NCBI GenBank assembly: GCA_002021875.1
Contig: CP018627.1
Coordinates: 2,790,001-2,854,000 of the forward strand
DNA length: 64,000 nucleotides
Reading direction: 5' to 3'
DNA from: Streptomyces hygroscopicus
Lineage (GTDB): Bacteria; Actinomycetota; Actinomycetes; Streptomycetales; Streptomycetaceae
A program made the position numbers and the translations under genes. A model generated the notes under the pieces. The model made no database searches, was not told where the DNA came from, and was given only the letters and a program-made list of their open reading frames with translations. How positions within the stretch are numbered: position 1 is the first letter of the stretch; each line of letters starts with the position of its first letter. Of the stretch, positions 32,211 to 39,896 are shown piece after piece.

Positions 32211-33248
32211 GTGAGTGACGCCTGGGCGGGGGTCGACCCCGTCGCGCTGGAAGGTGCCGTGCGGGAGCGGGCCGGGCGGCCCGTGGCCGGGGTCGAGGAC
32301 ATGGAGAGCTATCTCGCGGCCCAGGTGGCGGACGCCTCGCACCGCGAGGTGCTCGGGCCGCTGCTGAGCGGAGACGGTCCCAGTGGTGTGGTCCTACGGC
32401 GCGGAGAGGTGCTCGCCCGCTGGGGCGACCCGAACCGGGTGGAGATGGCCTTCAGCGTGACCAAGAGCGTGCTGTCCCTCGTCGCGGGCGTCGCCTTCGA
32501 CGAGGGACTGCTGCGGCTGGACGAACCCGTGCACACCTCCGTGGAGCTGCCCCAGTTCGCGGACGCGCACGGGCGCCGGATCACCTGGCGCCATCTGCTG
32601 GACCAGACGAGCCAGTGGGAGGGCGAGCTGTGGGGAAAGCCGACGCGCGTGGACGCCCAGAGCGTCCGCGAGGGCACGGAGTCGGCGGGCGGCCCGCCCG
32701 GTGAAGGGTGGGCCTACAACGACGTCCGGGTGAATCTGACGGCGCTCGCGCTCACCGTCCTGGTGCGGCGTCCGCTGCCGGAGGTGCTGCGCACCCGTGT
32801 CCTGGAGCCCATCGGGGCCTCCGCCTCATGGTCATGGCACGGCTACGCCAACTCCCACGTGGACGTCGGCGGCATCCGCCTCCCCGTGGTGTCCGGCGGC
32901 GCCCACTGGGGCGGCGGGCTGTGGATCAGCGCGCTCGACCTGGCGCGCGTCGGCCGGCTCTGCCTGCAGGGCGGGGAGTGGGCCGGGCGCCGGGTCGTGT
33001 CCCGACGCTGGATCGCGGAGCTGTGGACGCCGTGTTCCGTCAAGCCGGAGTACGGGCTGTCCTGGTGGCTCAACGACGGCCGCGTGGTGTGGCCGCAGGC
33101 CCCGGCGACCGGGCGCTGTGCCCGGGGCAACGGCGGCAATCACCTCTTGTGGGTGGACCCGGCCCGTGACCTCACGCTCGTCTCACGCTGGGGAGCCGAT
33201 GTGGAAGCCCTGATCGTGGCGGTCTCGGAGGCGGTCCGCCCCGGATGA
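32211..33248 (+). CDS. Serine hydrolase, beta-lactamase (class C)-like
   Basis: A protein of about 345 residues with penicillin-recognising fold motifs: the nucleophile tetrad SVTK (in AFSVTKSVLSLVAG, near residue 80) and the tyrosine motif YND (GEGWAYNDVRVN, near 165). A clear KTG box is absent; HWGGGLW may take its place. No signal peptide is seen, so it is cytosolic, unlike true beta-lactamases, and is more likely an esterase or peptidase. I prefer the GTG at 32211 (GGAGG upstream) over an in-frame TTG at 32160. It follows the MFS gene in the same direction. Confidence 0.8.
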   Translation: MSDAWAGVDPVALEGAVRERAGRPVAGVEDMESYLAAQVADASHREVLGPLLSGDGPSGVVLRRGEVLARWGDPNRVEMAFSVTKSVLSLVAGVAFDEGLLRLDEPVHTSVELPQFADAHGRRITWRHLLDQTSQWEGELWGKPTRVDAQSVREGTESAGGPPGEGWAYNDVRVNLTALALTVLVRRPLPEVLRTRVLEPIGASASWSWHGYANSHVDVGGIRLPVVSGGAHWGGGLWISALDLARVGRLCLQGGEWAGRRVVSRRWIAELWTPCSVKPEYGLSWWLNDGRVVWPQAPATGRCARGNGGNHLLWVDPARDLTLVSRWGADVEALIVAVSEAVRPG

Positions 33249-33294
33249 CGGCCTGAGGCCACCGCTCAGCGGGCTTCCACATCGGCTGTCTCCG

Positions 33295-34164
33295 TCAGCT
33301 GCCGCCCGTCACCTTGACGTAGTCGACGACCAGCTGCTGCGGGAAGGAAGTGTTGCCGTCCGGGTCGCCGGGCCAGTAGCCGCCGACGGCCAGGTTGAGA
33401 ATGATGTAGAAGGGGTGGTCGAAGACCCAGCGGTTGCCGTTCAGGTCGGCGGGGGTGCGGGTCTGGTAGACGTTGCCGTCGACGGACCAGGTGATCTTGT
33501 TGGGCGACCAGTCGATGGCGAAGGTGTGGAAGGCGTCGGAGAACTTGCCGCCGTTGGGGAGGGTGTAGCCGGCGCCGATGCCGCCCGAGCCGGAGTAACC
33601 GGGGCCGTGCAGGGTGCCGTGGACGGTGCTGGGCTCGAAGCCCACGTTCTCCATGATGTCTATCTCGCCGCAGTTGGGCCAGCCGGCGCTGCCGATGTCA
33701 TTGCCGAGCATCCAGAAGGCGGGCCACATGCCCTGACCCTGGGGCAGCTTCATCCGGGCCTCGACATGGCCGGAGGCGGTGGTGAACTTCTGCGAGGTGT
33801 TGAGGCGGGCGGAGGTGTACTCGCACCGGCCGTACCAGCAGTTGTAGTTGGCCGGGTTCTCCTTGCGGGCGGTGATGACGAGGTTGCCGTTGCCGTCCAG
33901 CGCCGCGTTCTTGTTGCCGTCGGTGTAGTACTGACGCTCGTGGTTGTTGACGTTGTCGCCGGTCTCCACGCCCCACTTGGAGCCGTCGACCCCGCTGCCC
34001 GCCGCGCCGTCGAAGTTGTCGGTGAACTCGGCGGCGGCTGCGGTGTTGGCTTTGGTGTCGGTGGCCTGGGGGGTGGCCGTGGCCGGGGCGGTGAGCCAGG
34101 GAGTGGCGGCGAGCGCGGTCGCGGAGAGCAGACCGATCACGGTGTTGCGCACAGTTTTTCTCAT
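33295..34164 (-). CDS. Secreted endo-beta-1,3-glucanase, glycoside hydrolase family 16
   Basis: A 289-residue exported enzyme with a Sec signal peptide ending near residue 30 (ATALAATPWLTAPATA). The GH16 catalytic motif is G-E167-I-D169-I-M-E172, with nucleophile and acid/base glutamates flanking the central Asp. VNNHERQYYTDGNKN and GMWPAFWMLGNDI are typical of laminarinases. It consists of the catalytic domain only, without a carbohydrate-binding module. It should cleave beta-1,3-glucans of fungal or algal walls. A ROK gene lies 100 bp upstream in the same direction and may control it. Confidence 0.94.
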   Translation of the reverse strand: MRKTVRNTVIGLLSATALAATPWLTAPATATPQATDTKANTAAAAEFTDNFDGAAGSGVDGSKWGVETGDNVNNHERQYYTDGNKNAALDGNGNLVITARKENPANYNCWYGRCEYTSARLNTSQKFTTASGHVEARMKLPQGQGMWPAFWMLGNDIGSAGWPNCGEIDIMENVGFEPSTVHGTLHGPGYSGSGGIGAGYTLPNGGKFSDAFHTFAIDWSPNKITWSVDGNVYQTRTPADLNGNRWVFDHPFYIILNLAVGGYWPGDPDGNTSFPQQLVVDYVKVTGGS

Positions 34165-34264
34165 GGAGCGGTGGTGCCTTCCTGTGTGGGGGATGGGACC
34201 GGTGGGTGCCGGTCCGGTGGGGGGAAGGTGTGCGTCCGGCGGCTGGGGGCCGGGGTCCGCGGCG

Positions 34265-35722
34265 CTATGGCACGGGCGTACGGGTGGGAGGGGTGCCCAT
34301 CAGCGCTCGTCGGGGAGTGGCGGTCGGGGGACGGTCGGGAGGGGTGCCCGTCAGCGCTCGTTGGGGGGCGGCGGCCGGGCGACGGGCGGGACGGTGCGCG
34401 TCCTCGGTGAGGAAGCGGCCGACGGGGACGGTGGCGGCGCCGAGCGCCACGGCGTGGGGGCCGACCCGGCACAGCCCGATGGTGGTGTGGGCGTACGGCC
34501 GGCGCAGCGCCTGCGCGGCGACCGTCTCTCGGATCCGGGGCAGCATACGGGCGCCGAACAGCAGCCCGGCCCAGCCGCCGAGGATGATCCGCTGCGGGTT
34601 GAAGAGGTTGACCAGGTTGGCGATCCCGGCGCCCAGATACACCGCCGCCTCCTCCAGCACGCGCTGTGCGGCGGATGAGGTGTCGGCGGCCGCGAGCAGC
34701 CCGGCGAACGTGGACTCCTTGTCGACGCCGGGGATGGTGCGGCCGCGCCGGGCCTGCCGGAAGCGCTCCAGGACCGCCTCGGCGCCGACGTACGCCTCCA
34801 GGCAGCCGCGCGCGCCGCACCGGCAGCGGCGGCCCCCGGCCTGGACGGTGGTGTGGCCCCACTCGCCCGCGCTGTTGGTGGCGCCCCGATAGGGGGCGCC
34901 GTGGGTGATGACGCTCGCGCTGACGCCGGAGCCGATGACCGCGACGACGGCGTGCTGGACGCCGCGTCCGGCGCCGAACCACATCTCGGCCCGGCCCATG
35001 GCCTCGGCGCCGTGGTCGATGTGCAGGGGCAGTGCGGTGCCGGTGCTCAGCAGCCGCTCCAGGGGGAGGGCGTACCAGCCGGTGGCCGATACGCCGATAC
35101 CGACGCCGAGGATGTGCCCCTGGGGGATCCCGGCTTCCTCGATGACGGCGTCGAGACCGGTCAGGATGTGGCCGACGACGGTTTCGGCGTCGCGCTCTTC
35201 GGAGGGTAACGGGTAGACGACACCGGCCCGTTGGGTGAGGGCGAGGTCGAACAGCCCGACGCGGACCCGGGTGTCGGCGACCTCGACGCCGATGACGTAC
35301 CGGTGCTCGGGGACCAGCCGCAGCCGTGCGCCGGCCCGGCGGCCCACCGCGACGAGGGCCGATTCCGTCTCGGTGACGACGCCTTCGGTGACGATGCCTT
35401 TGGCGACGGCGTCTTTGGTCGCGGCGTCTTTGATGACGGTGCCGTTGGTGACGGTGCCGCTGGTGACGGTGCCGCTGGTGACGGCGTCTTGGGTGATGAG
35501 GCTTTTGGTGACGGCGCCTTCGGTGACGACGCCTTCGGCGATCAGTTTGCCGATGGCCGTGCGCACGGTGGTGGCGCTGAGCCCCGTACGGCGGACGAGC
35601 TCCTGCCGGGTGAGCGGGGCATGGAAGTACAGCGTCCACAGCAGTGAGGCGCGGCTGCCGTGCCGCGGATCGCGCACGGTGGTGCGCAGCGAGGGCTGGG
35701 CTGCCTGCGCCTGGGCCGTCAT
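34265..35722 (-). CDS. ROK-family regulator with expanded repeat linker
   Basis: A 485-residue NagC/XylR-type regulator. The winged helix (residues about 15-70) ends in AIGKLIAEGVVTEGAVTK. In place of the usual short wing with GGRP comes a stretch of about 55 residues made of five-residue repeats (AVTSG, TVTNG, AVTKD types), encoded by a 15-bp minisatellite at 35371-35540. The ROK domain then follows, with GSGVSASVITHGAPYRG and the zinc motif CRCGARGCLEAYVG. Its C-terminus is long and Pro/Arg-rich. It is a paralogue of the next regulator, and its promoter carries two palindromes. Probable targets are itself and the GH16 gene. Confidence 0.88.
   Translation of the reverse strand: MTAQAQAAQPSLRTTVRDPRHGSRASLLWTLYFHAPLTRQELVRRTGLSATTVRTAIGKLIAEGVVTEGAVTKSLITQDAVTSGTVTSGTVTNGTVIKDAATKDAVAKGIVTEGVVTETESALVAVGRRAGARLRLVPEHRYVIGVEVADTRVRVGLFDLALTQRAGVVYPLPSEERDAETVVGHILTGLDAVIEEAGIPQGHILGVGIGVSATGWYALPLERLLSTGTALPLHIDHGAEAMGRAEMWFGAGRGVQHAVVAVIGSGVSASVITHGAPYRGATNSAGEWGHTTVQAGGRRCRCGARGCLEAYVGAEAVLERFRQARRGRTIPGVDKESTFAGLLAAADTSSAAQRVLEEAAVYLGAGIANLVNLFNPQRIILGGWAGLLFGARMLPRIRETVAAQALRRPYAHTTIGLCRVGPHAVALGAATVPVGRFLTEDAHRPARRPAAAPQRALTGTPPDRPPTATPRRALMGTPPTRTPVP
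35371..35540 (-). repeat. 15-bp minisatellite inside the ROK linker
   Basis: About eleven degenerate copies of a 15-bp unit (GTGACGGTGCCGCTG and variants) lie in frame, each encoding five residues. Some adjacent copies are identical, which suggests recent slippage. Copy number changes would lengthen or shorten the protein without frameshift. Confidence 0.85.
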
Positions 35723-35743
35723 CGGTCACCTCCGGGGAGACAC

Positions 35744-35808
35744 AATGTCCAGCCCTGTTCGAGTCATGTCAATAGGTCTGGACCTTCTTGTCTCAAAGAA
35801 TTTGAGAC
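35744..35808 (-). promoter_or_regulatory. ROK gene promoter with DasR-like box and ROK-type palindrome
   Basis: Reading leftward: GTCTCAAAGAATTTGAGAC (35790-35808, perfect 8-bp arms), then the palindrome AGGTCTGGACCT (35774-35785, one base off the DasR core GGTCTAGACC), then TTGACA (35767-35772) and GACATT (35744-35749) 17 bp apart. The perfect palindrome is a candidate ROK autoregulatory operator; the second may link the gene to amino-sugar control. Both assignments are inferred. Confidence 0.55.
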
Positions 35809-35851
35809 GGGCCCTGACCCAACTCCCCCTGAACCGACAGAAGTCGAACCC

Positions 35852-37105
35852 TCAGCGCGCTCCGCCGGTGGCGAGGAAGTGTGCCAGCGGGAGGGTGGCC
35901 GCACCCAGCGCCACGGCGTCGGGCCCCAGTTCGGCCAGCCCGATCTCGGTCTGCGCGTACGGCCGGTGCAGCGCGTAGGAGGCGGTGGCGGCCCGGATTC
36001 TGGGGAGGACCCGGCCGCCGAGGAGCAGTCCGGCCCAGCCGCCGAGGATGATCCGCTCGGGGTTGAAGAGGTTGATCAGATCGGCGATACCGGCGCCGAG
36101 GTAGGCGGCGGTCTCCTCCAGCACCTCGCGCGCCCGCGCCTCGGTTCCGGCGGCCCCTACGACCGCGGCGAACGCGGCCTGCTGATCCTCACCGGCACCG
36201 TCCGCGCCGCCTTCACCGGCACCATCCGCACCACCCGCCCCCGTCCGGTCGCCGCGCGCCGCGCGCCCGTAGCGGTCGAGCACCGCCTGCGCCCCCACGT
36301 ACGCCTCCAGGCAGCCGACCGCACCGCATCGGCAGGCGCGCCCGCCGACCTGGACGACCGTGTGCCCCCACTCCCCCGCGCTGCTGGTCGCGCCCCGGTA
36401 CGGCGCCCCGGCGGTCACGATGGCCGCGCCGACGCCGGAGCCGATCAGCGCGATCACCGCGTTGTCCGCGCCACGGCCCGCCCCGAACCACATCTCGGCC
36501 TGCCCCTGCGCGGTGGCGCCGTTGTCGATGAACAGCGGCAGATCGGTGCCGGTGCGCAGCAGCCGCTCCAGCGGCACCGCGTCCCGGCCGGCGGTCGGGC
36601 CGTGGACGAGGACCTCGTCGCCCTGTTCGACCACACCGGGGACACCGACCCCGACGCCGATGACCGCCTCCGGCTCCGTGCCGCTCTTGGCGACGACCGC
36701 CTCGAGGCCGGTCAGGATGTGGCCGACGACCGGCTCCGGGTCCCTCTCCAGCCCGCCGGGCGTCAGCGGATGCTCCCACCGCGCCAGTTCGGTCAGCATG
36801 AGGTCGAACAGCTCCACGCGCACATGGGTCTCGCCGACGTCGACCCCGATGAGATGGCCGCTGCCCGGCGCGACCCGCAGCAGCGTACGAGGGCGGCCGC
36901 CGTCGGACTCGACGGACCCGGCCTCCTCCACCAGTGCGTCGGCGAGCAGTTCGCCGACGACGTTGCTGACCGAACCGGAGCTGAGCCCGGTGAGCGTCCC
37001 CAGTTCCTGACGGCTCACCGGGCCCTGGAAGTACAACTGGCGCAGCAGCGTCGAGCGGTTGCCGCGCCGCAGGTCGCGGACGGTCCGTCGGTTCATCTGA
37101 CCCAT
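35852..37105 (-). CDS. ROK-family transcriptional regulator
   Basis: A 417-residue NagC/XylR-type regulator, paralogous to its neighbour but with a normal wing (SVESDGGRPRTLLRV). The winged helix is at residues about 15-65 (GPVSRQELGTLTGLSSGSVSNVVGELL); the ROK domain contains GSGVGAAIVTAGAPYRG and zinc motif CRCGAVGCLEAYVG. A Gly/Ala/Asp-rich repeat (GAGGADGAGEGGADGAGED) of about 20 residues is inserted after the zinc motif. The start ATG at 37105 has AAGGAG at good spacing. No target gene is attached; it may co-regulate with the adjacent ROK gene. Confidence 0.9.
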   Translation of the reverse strand: MGQMNRRTVRDLRRGNRSTLLRQLYFQGPVSRQELGTLTGLSSGSVSNVVGELLADALVEEAGSVESDGGRPRTLLRVAPGSGHLIGVDVGETHVRVELFDLMLTELARWEHPLTPGGLERDPEPVVGHILTGLEAVVAKSGTEPEAVIGVGVGVPGVVEQGDEVLVHGPTAGRDAVPLERLLRTGTDLPLFIDNGATAQGQAEMWFGAGRGADNAVIALIGSGVGAAIVTAGAPYRGATSSAGEWGHTVVQVGGRACRCGAVGCLEAYVGAQAVLDRYGRAARGDRTGAGGADGAGEGGADGAGEDQQAAFAAVVGAAGTEARAREVLEETAAYLGAGIADLINLFNPERIILGGWAGLLLGGRVLPRIRAATASYALHRPYAQTEIGLAELGPDAVALGAATLPLAHFLATGGAR

Positions 37106-37291
37106 CGGGCTCCTTCCCCCTGCCCGAACCTACCTGACGCGGCCGCTCTTGACGCCGACTGGTTTCATCGCTTAACTCACGGTCTGAATGAAGTCTCGCG
37201 CTTCACCTTTTGAACGGTCAATGGCGTCCGGCCGTCAAGGACAACCGACGGGCCGACGGAAGCCGCCCCTGGCCGCCGCCGCGCGGCCCCG

Positions 37292-37714
37292 CTACTCCGC
37301 GCCCGGCGCCTGGAAGAGCGCGAGCAGATCCTCCCGCCCGAACATCCGCGCCGTCTCGACGGCCGAGGGCGATCCGGAGCGCGGGTCGGCGCCCTTGGCC
37401 AGCAGCACCCTCAGCACCTCCTCCTCGCCCTTGAACGCGGCCCCGGCGATGGGCGTCTGGCCCCGTTCGTTCACCCGATTGGGGTCGGCGCCGCGCTCCA
37501 GCAGGGCCGACACCGTCGCGGGGTGGCCGTAGTACGCCGCGAGCATGAGCAGGGAATCGCCCTTGTCGTTGGTGAGGTTGGCCGGGACGCCCGCGTCCAC
37601 GTAGGCGGCGAGCGTATCGGTGTCACCCTGCCGGGCCAGGTCGAAGACCTTGGCCGCCAGTTGCAGCACCTCCGGGTCGTGGGCGGGCTCGCTCTCGGGG
37701 TTCGATTGGGTCAT
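37292..37714 (-). CDS. Ankyrin-repeat protein
   Basis: A 140-residue cytosolic protein beginning MTQSNPESEPAHDPEV; ATG 37714 has GGAGG 9 nt upstream. It carries about three ankyrin repeats: NDKGDSLLMLAAYYGHPATVSALLERGADPN, then ERGQTPIAGAAFKGEEEVLRVLLAKGADP and a degenerate third. Such small proteins usually bind a protein partner; the partner is not evident from the neighbours. An acidic N-terminal helix (LQLAAKVFDLARQGDTDTLAAYVDAG) probably caps the stack. Confidence 0.9.
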   Translation of the reverse strand: MTQSNPESEPAHDPEVLQLAAKVFDLARQGDTDTLAAYVDAGVPANLTNDKGDSLLMLAAYYGHPATVSALLERGADPNRVNERGQTPIAGAAFKGEEEVLRVLLAKGADPRSGSPSAVETARMFGREDLLALFQAPGAE

Positions 37715-37955
37715 GGCCTGTCGCCTCCGGCTTCGCTGCCTCGGTATGTGATCACCCACCCTAAGGACGGCGACCGAGTCGTCCGAGGAGGTGGCCACCC
37801 CCGCGGGAGGAGGCGGTCGGCTCGGAGCGCCACGCCTCCATGGTGATGATTACACCGATAATCCACCCAATTGCACCTTTCGCCCGATGGATACATGCTG
37901 TGATCCTGGAACCACTCATGGTGACTGACCGTCCCCCATCAGCCAGGAGACCGTG

Positions 37956-38150
37956 ATGATCCTGTCCATTTCCGGCGTCGTACTGCTCGGCATCGTTGTC
38001 TTCATCTTCTTCCGCAAGGACGGACTGAAGGGGTCGCACGCCATCATCTGCGCGCTCTTCGGCTTCTATCTCGCGTCCACCGCGATCGCGCCGAGCATCA
38101 AGGCAGGCGGTGCGAGCCTCGCCAGCCTCCTGGGCGGGATCAAGATCTGA
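37956..38150 (+). CDS. Small two-helix membrane protein paired with the FtsK-like gene
   Basis: A 64-residue hydrophobic protein (MILSISGVVLLGIVVFIFF, then RKDGLKGSHAIICALFGFYLASTAIAPSIKAG). Two membrane helices are joined by a short charged loop, with a Gly/Ser-rich tail. ATG 37956 is preferred over the preceding GTG because AGGAGA then lies 6 nt away. The stop is 1 nt from the start of the FtsK/TraB-like gene, so the two are coupled. The size and pairing recall spread (Spd) proteins next to TraB on Streptomyces plasmids, but this resemblance is weak and inferred. Confidence 0.75.
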   Translation: MILSISGVVLLGIVVFIFFRKDGLKGSHAIICALFGFYLASTAIAPSIKAGGASLASLLGGIKI

Positions 38151-38151
38151 C

Positions 38152-39780
38152 GTGGCACGGAGACCGCTCCCCCGGCTCCGCCTCGGCGGCGCCGAAGGCA
38201 CCCCGCTCATCCCGTTCCTCCGTGGCCGCGCGTTCGCCCGCACGGCGGCCGACGGCGTCGCCGATGTCCTCCACCCTCTGGTCGCGCTCTCCCGGGGGAT
38301 GCGCCTGCTCGCCGCCACTGGGCGGCGCAAGTGGATGGAGCTGCCGGGCGACCGCCGTGGACCGGTGTTCGTCCTCGTGATCGCCTGCGGCTTCGTCCTC
38401 TTCCTGCTGCCGTACGGGCCACTGACGGCGGCGATCAGCCTGATCGGCGCGGCGGGCTGGGCCGGGCGGGGGCGCGCCCCCGCCGCGTCGGGGACGCCCG
38501 GCACGGACGGGGCCGAGCGGCTGCGCACGCTCTACGAGGCCCTGGTGCCGTACTTCTCCGCCTCCGAGGACCCCAGCCCGCTCTACAGCCACGGCGGCGA
38601 CTGGTCCACGGTGTTCGACTCCTTCGCCTTCGACGAGGACGGACGGCTCACCCGACTGCGGCTCCGCTACCCCGCCTACTTCACCGACGGCGAGCCCGCG
38701 GCCCGCACCCGGATCGAGCAGCTGCTGTACGCGAAGTCGGGACGCGGCCGTGAATATCTGTTCGAGTGGGACGAGGAGGCCAACGGCCTCAACCTGACCG
38801 TGCTGCCCGCCCTGTCCACCGCGATCCACGCCCAGCGCTTCGTCACCGCGCCCGGCGAGACGGTGCTGGGCTTCACCGACCCGTCGTCGGTGCAGCGGAC
38901 GCTGCCGGTACTGGCGGAGCCGGAGCGCTGCGAGGAGAGCGCGGGGGACGCGGCGGGCACGGGGGTCGAGCGGGCGACGGGGGACGGACCGGAGACCCAT
39001 GACGTACCGCCGGTGGTCTGGCGCACCGGCCCGCGGTCGACCGAACCGCATCTGCTCGCGCTCGGCCAGCCCGGAAGCGGCACCACGACCCTGCTGCGCT
39101 CCATCGCGCTGCAGGCGCTGCCCCATGGCGAGGTGCTGGTGGTGGACGGCGGCGGCACCGGCGAGTACGCGTGTCTGGGCGGGCGGACGGGAGTGCTCGC
39201 GGTGGAGTCCGGGCTGGCCGGGATGCTGGCCACGCTGGAGTGGGCGGGCCATGAGACCGAGCGCCGGCTGATCGGCGCCAACCGCGCCCGTCAGTTGGGG
39301 CATTCGCCGCCGGACGACATCCAGCGCCCGCTGTGGATCCTGCTGGACCGGCCGTCGGTGATGAGCCAGCTCGCGGCGGCCGACGGCCGCACCGACCCGC
39401 AGGAGCTGCTGGCCGTGCCGCTGCGGCACGGACGGGCGGCGAACGTACGGGTCGTGGTGGCCGATCAGCTGGATGCCGCGGAGGGCCTGAGCGACGCCGT
39501 GCGGCGCCACACCCGGGCCCGGGTGGTGCTGGGCCCGGTCTCGTCCGAGCAGGTCACGGCCGTCCTCGGGACGCCGCCGCACACCACGCCGACGCCCGAG
39601 GTGCCTCCCGGCCGCGGCTATGCCCGCCTCGGCGCGGGCCCGGTGCACCGCCTCCAGGTGCCGGCCACGCCCGATCCGTACGACGAGGCGGTGAGCGAGG
39701 CCGAGCGGCAGGCGGTGCTCCGGCTGCTCCCCGCTCCGGACCCGGCGGCGCCCACGGCCCCGGCGCCCGTCGGCAGATGA
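38152..39780 (+). CDS. FtsK/TraB-like membrane protein with degenerate ATPase motifs
   Basis: A 542-residue protein starting at GTG 38152. Two or three membrane helices lie near residues 75-110 (VFVLVIACGFVLFLLPYGPLTAAISLIGAAG). A conserved middle domain (GGDWSTVFDSFAFDEDGRL) is followed by an FtsK-like nucleotide domain near residue 300. Its phosphate loop reads GQPGSGTTTLL: the invariant lysine is replaced by threonine, and the Walker B segment LWILLDRPS lacks the usual acidic pair. ATP hydrolysis is therefore doubtful. It is coupled to a 64-residue membrane protein. A chromosomal relative of DNA translocases that has lost, or changed, its motor function is the best reading. Confidence 0.75.
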   Translation: MARRPLPRLRLGGAEGTPLIPFLRGRAFARTAADGVADVLHPLVALSRGMRLLAATGRRKWMELPGDRRGPVFVLVIACGFVLFLLPYGPLTAAISLIGAAGWAGRGRAPAASGTPGTDGAERLRTLYEALVPYFSASEDPSPLYSHGGDWSTVFDSFAFDEDGRLTRLRLRYPAYFTDGEPAARTRIEQLLYAKSGRGREYLFEWDEEANGLNLTVLPALSTAIHAQRFVTAPGETVLGFTDPSSVQRTLPVLAEPERCEESAGDAAGTGVERATGDGPETHDVPPVVWRTGPRSTEPHLLALGQPGSGTTTLLRSIALQALPHGEVLVVDGGGTGEYACLGGRTGVLAVESGLAGMLATLEWAGHETERRLIGANRARQLGHSPPDDIQRPLWILLDRPSVMSQLAAADGRTDPQELLAVPLRHGRAANVRVVVADQLDAAEGLSDAVRRHTRARVVLGPVSSEQVTAVLGTPPHTTPTPEVPPGRGYARLGAGPVHRLQVPATPDPYDEAVSEAERQAVLRLLPAPDPAAPTAPAPVGR

Positions 39781-39821
39781 CCCGCCGAGGTGACCGGCCG
39801 GAGTGACCCGCCGAAGCACAT

Positions 39822-39896
39822 CCCGGCGGGACACGTCCCGGCGGGGCACGTCCCGGCGGGGCACATCCCGGCGGGGCACGTCCCGGCGGGTCAGGC
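39822..39896. repeat. 15-bp tandem repeat between convergent genes
   Basis: Five copies of CCCGGCGGGRCACRT at exact 15-bp spacing (39822, 39837, 39852, 39867, 39882) fill the gap between the FtsK-like gene and the MocR gene and overlap the latter's stop codon. Each unit contains the small palindrome CCCGGCGGG. Confidence 0.9.

Noticed and set aside
32211..33248. True class C beta-lactamase
   Set aside because: SxxK and YxN motifs are present, but there is no signal peptide and no KTG box, so antibiotic hydrolysis is not supported.
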